From the NCBI RefSeq assembly GCF_005047355.1, contig NZ_SUMC01000044.1, positions 1 through 64,000 on the forward strand: DNA of 64,000 nt. Reading direction: 5' to 3'. Source of the stretch: Actinacidiphila oryziradicis. GTDB taxonomy: Bacteria; Actinomycetota; Actinomycetes; Streptomycetales; Streptomycetaceae. The notes under the pieces were generated by a model that was not told the origin of the DNA, ran no database searches, and was given only the letters and a program-made list of their open reading frames with translations. Position 1 is the stretch's first letter, and the number at the start of each line of letters is the position of its first letter. Shown here in pieces: positions 61,828-64,000 of the stretch. A program made the translations under genes and the position numbers.

Positions 61828-63215
61828 TCAGTGCGCCCCGGGGTCCCGCCCAAGGGCGTCGATGATGCGCTGGACCATCTGCTCCCGCTGGCCGTGGATG
61901 CACTTGTAGTAGGTATCCAGCAGGACAGCCACGCTATGGCCCGCCATCTCCGCCACGTCCGCGGCGGGGACACCGGAGTTCAGCCACAACGAGACCGCGG
62001 CGTGCCGCAGGTCGTAGGGCCTGCGCGCAAGCGGTGATGCCGCGAGGCCCGGCGGGAAGGCAAGCCCCGCGCTTTGTGCCAGACATCGAGGTAGCGGGTG
62101 GAATCCAGCCGCCCTCCGTTAGGACTACGGAACAGACGGCCGCCCTCGGCCGTGCCGAACTCGTCGACGTACGCCCGCAGAATCCGCACCAGCTCCGGCG
62201 AGATCGGCACCAACCGCACCTCACCCCGGGCCCGGTGCTTCAGCCCCCGCTGCTCATGCTTGCGCCCGTCGTCCGTCCACGCCGAGCCCGCGCGCGTGCT
62301 GACCTCATTCAGGGTAAGCAACCCCGCTCCCTTCGCCGGAAGGTCGCAGTCCTGAAGTCGCAGTTCCACAGCCTCTTCCGGCCGCAGGGCCGCAAAGTAC
62401 AAGGTGGCGAAGAACGGCATCAACAGGCGTCCTCGCTGGTGCTCCCAGGTTCCGACGTAGGTGACCGCGGTCAGGAGTTCGCGGGCCTGCTGCGGGCTGA
62501 CGACCACCCGCGGATCCACCTGACGGGTTAGGCGCGGGGCGCGCCAACCGATCTTGTCGATGGGGTTTTGCGGTAGGGCGCCCTTCTCCACCGCGTACTC
62601 GAGCGCGTTATGAAGCACAGCTCGGATCCGTTGCGAACTGCTGGGACGCGCGGCCCTTCCGTCCAGGCGCAAACCAATGCACCGCAGAACATGGCGCACA
62701 ACGTCGAGGTCGTTCAGATCCGATACCGGCCGCGAATGATCAGCGACCCATTCCAAAGCAGCCGCTACGTCGGCGGTCGGCGCTTCACTACGTTCCGCCG
62801 GCCGGAAGGCCCAATGCGTCAACGCCCGGCGGATCACCTTCGCGTCCGGCGCCTTCGCGCTTTTCCTGGATTCAACGATCAGCGCCGTTGTTACGCCCGC
62901 CAGCGCGGCAGCAGTGTTCTTCCTCGTATTGGCCGCAGCTCCAGGCCATTTCATCTCGGCGTACAAGCGGGCGAATTCGTACCATGTCAACACCTCCGGC
63001 TCCGGCTGCATCGACAGGGGAAGGCCCGTCTCGGTGTCGAAGTGCTCACCACGGTTTGCAGCGGCGATCAGATTGCCGCGGAAGAGCTCAGCGTGCGCGG
63101 AAGTACGGTAGGAGGCGTAAAAGGGCTTACCGTCGACAGCCCAACGGACCTGATACGGTTTCGGTCGCCCCTTCCGGTTTTGAGTCGTCCAGACTTGCAC
63201 GTTGGCGATTCGCAA
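61828..63215 (-). pseudogene. int: Tyrosine recombinase (integrase) with a one-base frameshift
   Basis: From ATG 63215 the frame encodes an integrase of actinobacterial integrative elements: N-terminal arm-binding domain, SAM-like core (TWYEFARLYAEM, PADVAAALEWV) and catalytic Arg in YFAALRPEEAVELRL. At about 62055 the frame shifts and stops at 61980. One frame over, the missing end continues in perfect family style (YDLRHAAVSLWLNSGV, MAGHSVAVLLDTYYK) to TGA 61828. The box II His/Arg and catalytic Tyr are thus cut off by a single lost base in GGCTTGCCTTCCCG. Either the gene is dead or this is a sequencing error. Confidence 0.85.
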
Positions 63216-63286
63216 TAGTCACACCATCAAGCGCCGAGAGTGATTCGGGCCCGCATCTGCGAACCCGATAGCTGACGAAGAAGAAA

Positions 63287-63478
63287 TCATCCGGTAAGGC
63301 CGTCGAGCCACTGCTCGAGGTCGCTGCACCTGATGCGGACCTGACCGTTGGGCAGGCGCGTCGCACGCGGGCCACGCCCTGTTGCACGCCAGCGGTGAAA
63401 GCTCGATCGATGAATCTTGCCGCCCAACCGTGCCAGGACTTCGGGGATGGTCAGCAGATCGTCAATAGGTTCGGGCAC
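63287..63478 (-). CDS. xis: Excisionase-like helix-turn-helix protein
   Basis: A 63-residue MerR/AlpA-type winged helix: DLLTIPEVLARLGG, SSFHRWRATGRGPRATRLPNGQVRIRCSDLEQWLDGL. GTG 63478 follows AAAGGGAA. It lies 71 bases upstream of the integrase in the same direction, the usual xis-int order of actinobacterial integrative elements. It would steer excision by bending DNA at the attachment site. Confidence 0.82.
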   Translation of the reverse strand: MPEPIDDLLTIPEVLARLGGKIHRSSFHRWRATGRGPRATRLPNGQVRIRCSDLEQWLDGLTG

Positions 63479-63599
63479 AGTTCAATTCCCTTTCTTCACG
63501 GGTGGTCAGCAGGCGGTGCAATCGAAGGAGCCCAGCGCCCCGTCTCCCGGCAGCGGCAGCTCCTGAGAACAGACCGACCCGACGAACGTTGATCGTCAT
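63462..63599 (-). CDS. Small unknown protein upstream of xis
   Basis: A 45-codon frame from ATG 63599 with a GGAGG ribosome site 9 bases upstream, overlapping the xis start by 17 bases. The product is basic (MTINVRRVGLFSGAAAAGRR) with no recognised domain. The spacing and ribosome site favour translation, and translational coupling to xis is possible. It may be only a leader. Confidence 0.4.
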   Translation of the reverse strand: MTINVRRVGLFSGAAAAGRRGAGLLRLHRLLTTREERELNCARTY

Positions 63600-63721
63600 G
63601 CCGGCCTTCCTCCGTCCGCCGCGATTAGGGCGGTCGTCGTCGAGCCGCGCGGGGCCGGCTGCGGCCTCGCCGTGTGAACCAAAAGGGTCGGGGGGTATCG
63701 CGGAGTGGCACATGGGGTTCC

Positions 63722-64000
63722 TCACGCGGCGCAGCGGTGTGGGGCGCTGCACGCCGAAACAGCATCTGAAACGGAACGGAGGTCAGGCTGCTGGGCCTGG
63801 ATGATGGCCGACGCGGAATTCTCTGCTCCGAGATAGCAGCGGCGTGGATACCGGGCTCGTTCCTCCTCGTTCTTGCCGTCCGGCATCAGGCACCGCATCC
63901 GCACGTGGTTCCACCGCCAAGCACAACCGGTGCGGACAAGAACCAGTTTGGGGACGAACGCCGGTTTGGCTAACCGGCGAATTGCCGCTATAACCAGGCA
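63722..64000 (-). CDS. Partial unknown protein entering from the right edge
   Basis: The minus-strand frame is open from the window edge to TGA 63722, at least 92 codons. It reads KPAFVPKLVLVRTGCAWRW, NHVRMRCLMPDGKNEEERARY, then CYLGAENSASAIIQAQQPDL. The composition looks like a real Cys/Trp-containing protein, not a GC shadow, but I do not recognise it. It is in the same direction as xis and int, so it probably belongs to the integrative element. The start lies outside the window. Confidence 0.4.
   Translation of the reverse strand, partial: CLVIAAIRRLAKPAFVPKLVLVRTGCAWRWNHVRMRCLMPDGKNEEERARYPRRCYLGAENSASAIIQAQQPDLRSVSDAVSACSAPHRCAA

Overview
The window reads as chromosomal DNA from a Streptomyces-like actinomycete. 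It is very GC-rich, genes use GTG, TTG and ATG starts, many stops and starts overlap as ATGA or GTGA, and several families are typical of Streptomyces (a Cys-rich leader peptide before sulfonate genes, a DUF6415 cluster, twin LacI regulators, a GH13 amylase with a C-terminal starch-binding domain). No rRNA, tRNA or CRISPR array was recognised.

Region 1-13.1 kb is a patchwork of broken and intact accessory genes. It holds a C-terminally truncated DrmD-like SNF2 helicase, an intact divergent SNF2 helicase, two gene fragments fused tail to tail near 4.2 kb, a UvrD-type helicase that stops before its last motor motifs, a secreted metallophosphoesterase, a pirin tail, a GNAT acetyltransferase, and a 985-codon chimeric frame joining pieces of a serine recombinase, a large secreted protein and a mobile-element protein. 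This looks like a decayed defence or mobile-element island.

Region 13.1-18.9 kb is core sulfur metabolism. A YjbQ-family gene is followed by a probably leaderless Cys-rich leader peptide, the ssuCBAD alkanesulfonate operon, a strong terminator and a flavin monooxygenase.

Region 18.9-38.3 kb is an L-rhamnose utilisation locus. A leftward series holds the ABC importer (rhaT, two permeases, rhaS), the mutarotase rhaM, a Tat-exported BNR-propeller protein, a second sugar isomerase and two LacI regulators. A rightward series holds rhaI, the aldolase-dehydrogenase fusion, rhaB and lutABC. The divergent promoter region carries TGAAA-n2-TTTCA operators. Together they can import rhamnose, split it to DHAP and lactaldehyde, and oxidise the resulting lactate to pyruvate.

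Region 38.3-49.9 kb carries a secreted subtilase, a PolA-type polymerase with a degenerate exonuclease half, repeat-rich spacers, a DoxX-like protein, an ABC exporter divergent from a MarR regulator, a five-gene membrane redox operon (small membrane protein, ApbE, haem-binding membrane protein, NuoF-like protein, ferredoxin) and an alpha-amylase.

Region 49.9-64 kb mixes accessory and core genes. It has a frameshifted dicarboxylate-symporter remnant, a resolvase-like/DUF6415 cluster, a truncated TnpB element with a ribbon-helix-helix gene, an L,D-transpeptidase-like lipoprotein, a heterodimeric ABC exporter with complementary degenerate ATP sites, a membrane hydrolase, a DUF3516-type helicase and tesB. 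The window ends in an integrative element with a frameshifted tyrosine integrase, an excisionase-like gene and small reading frames.
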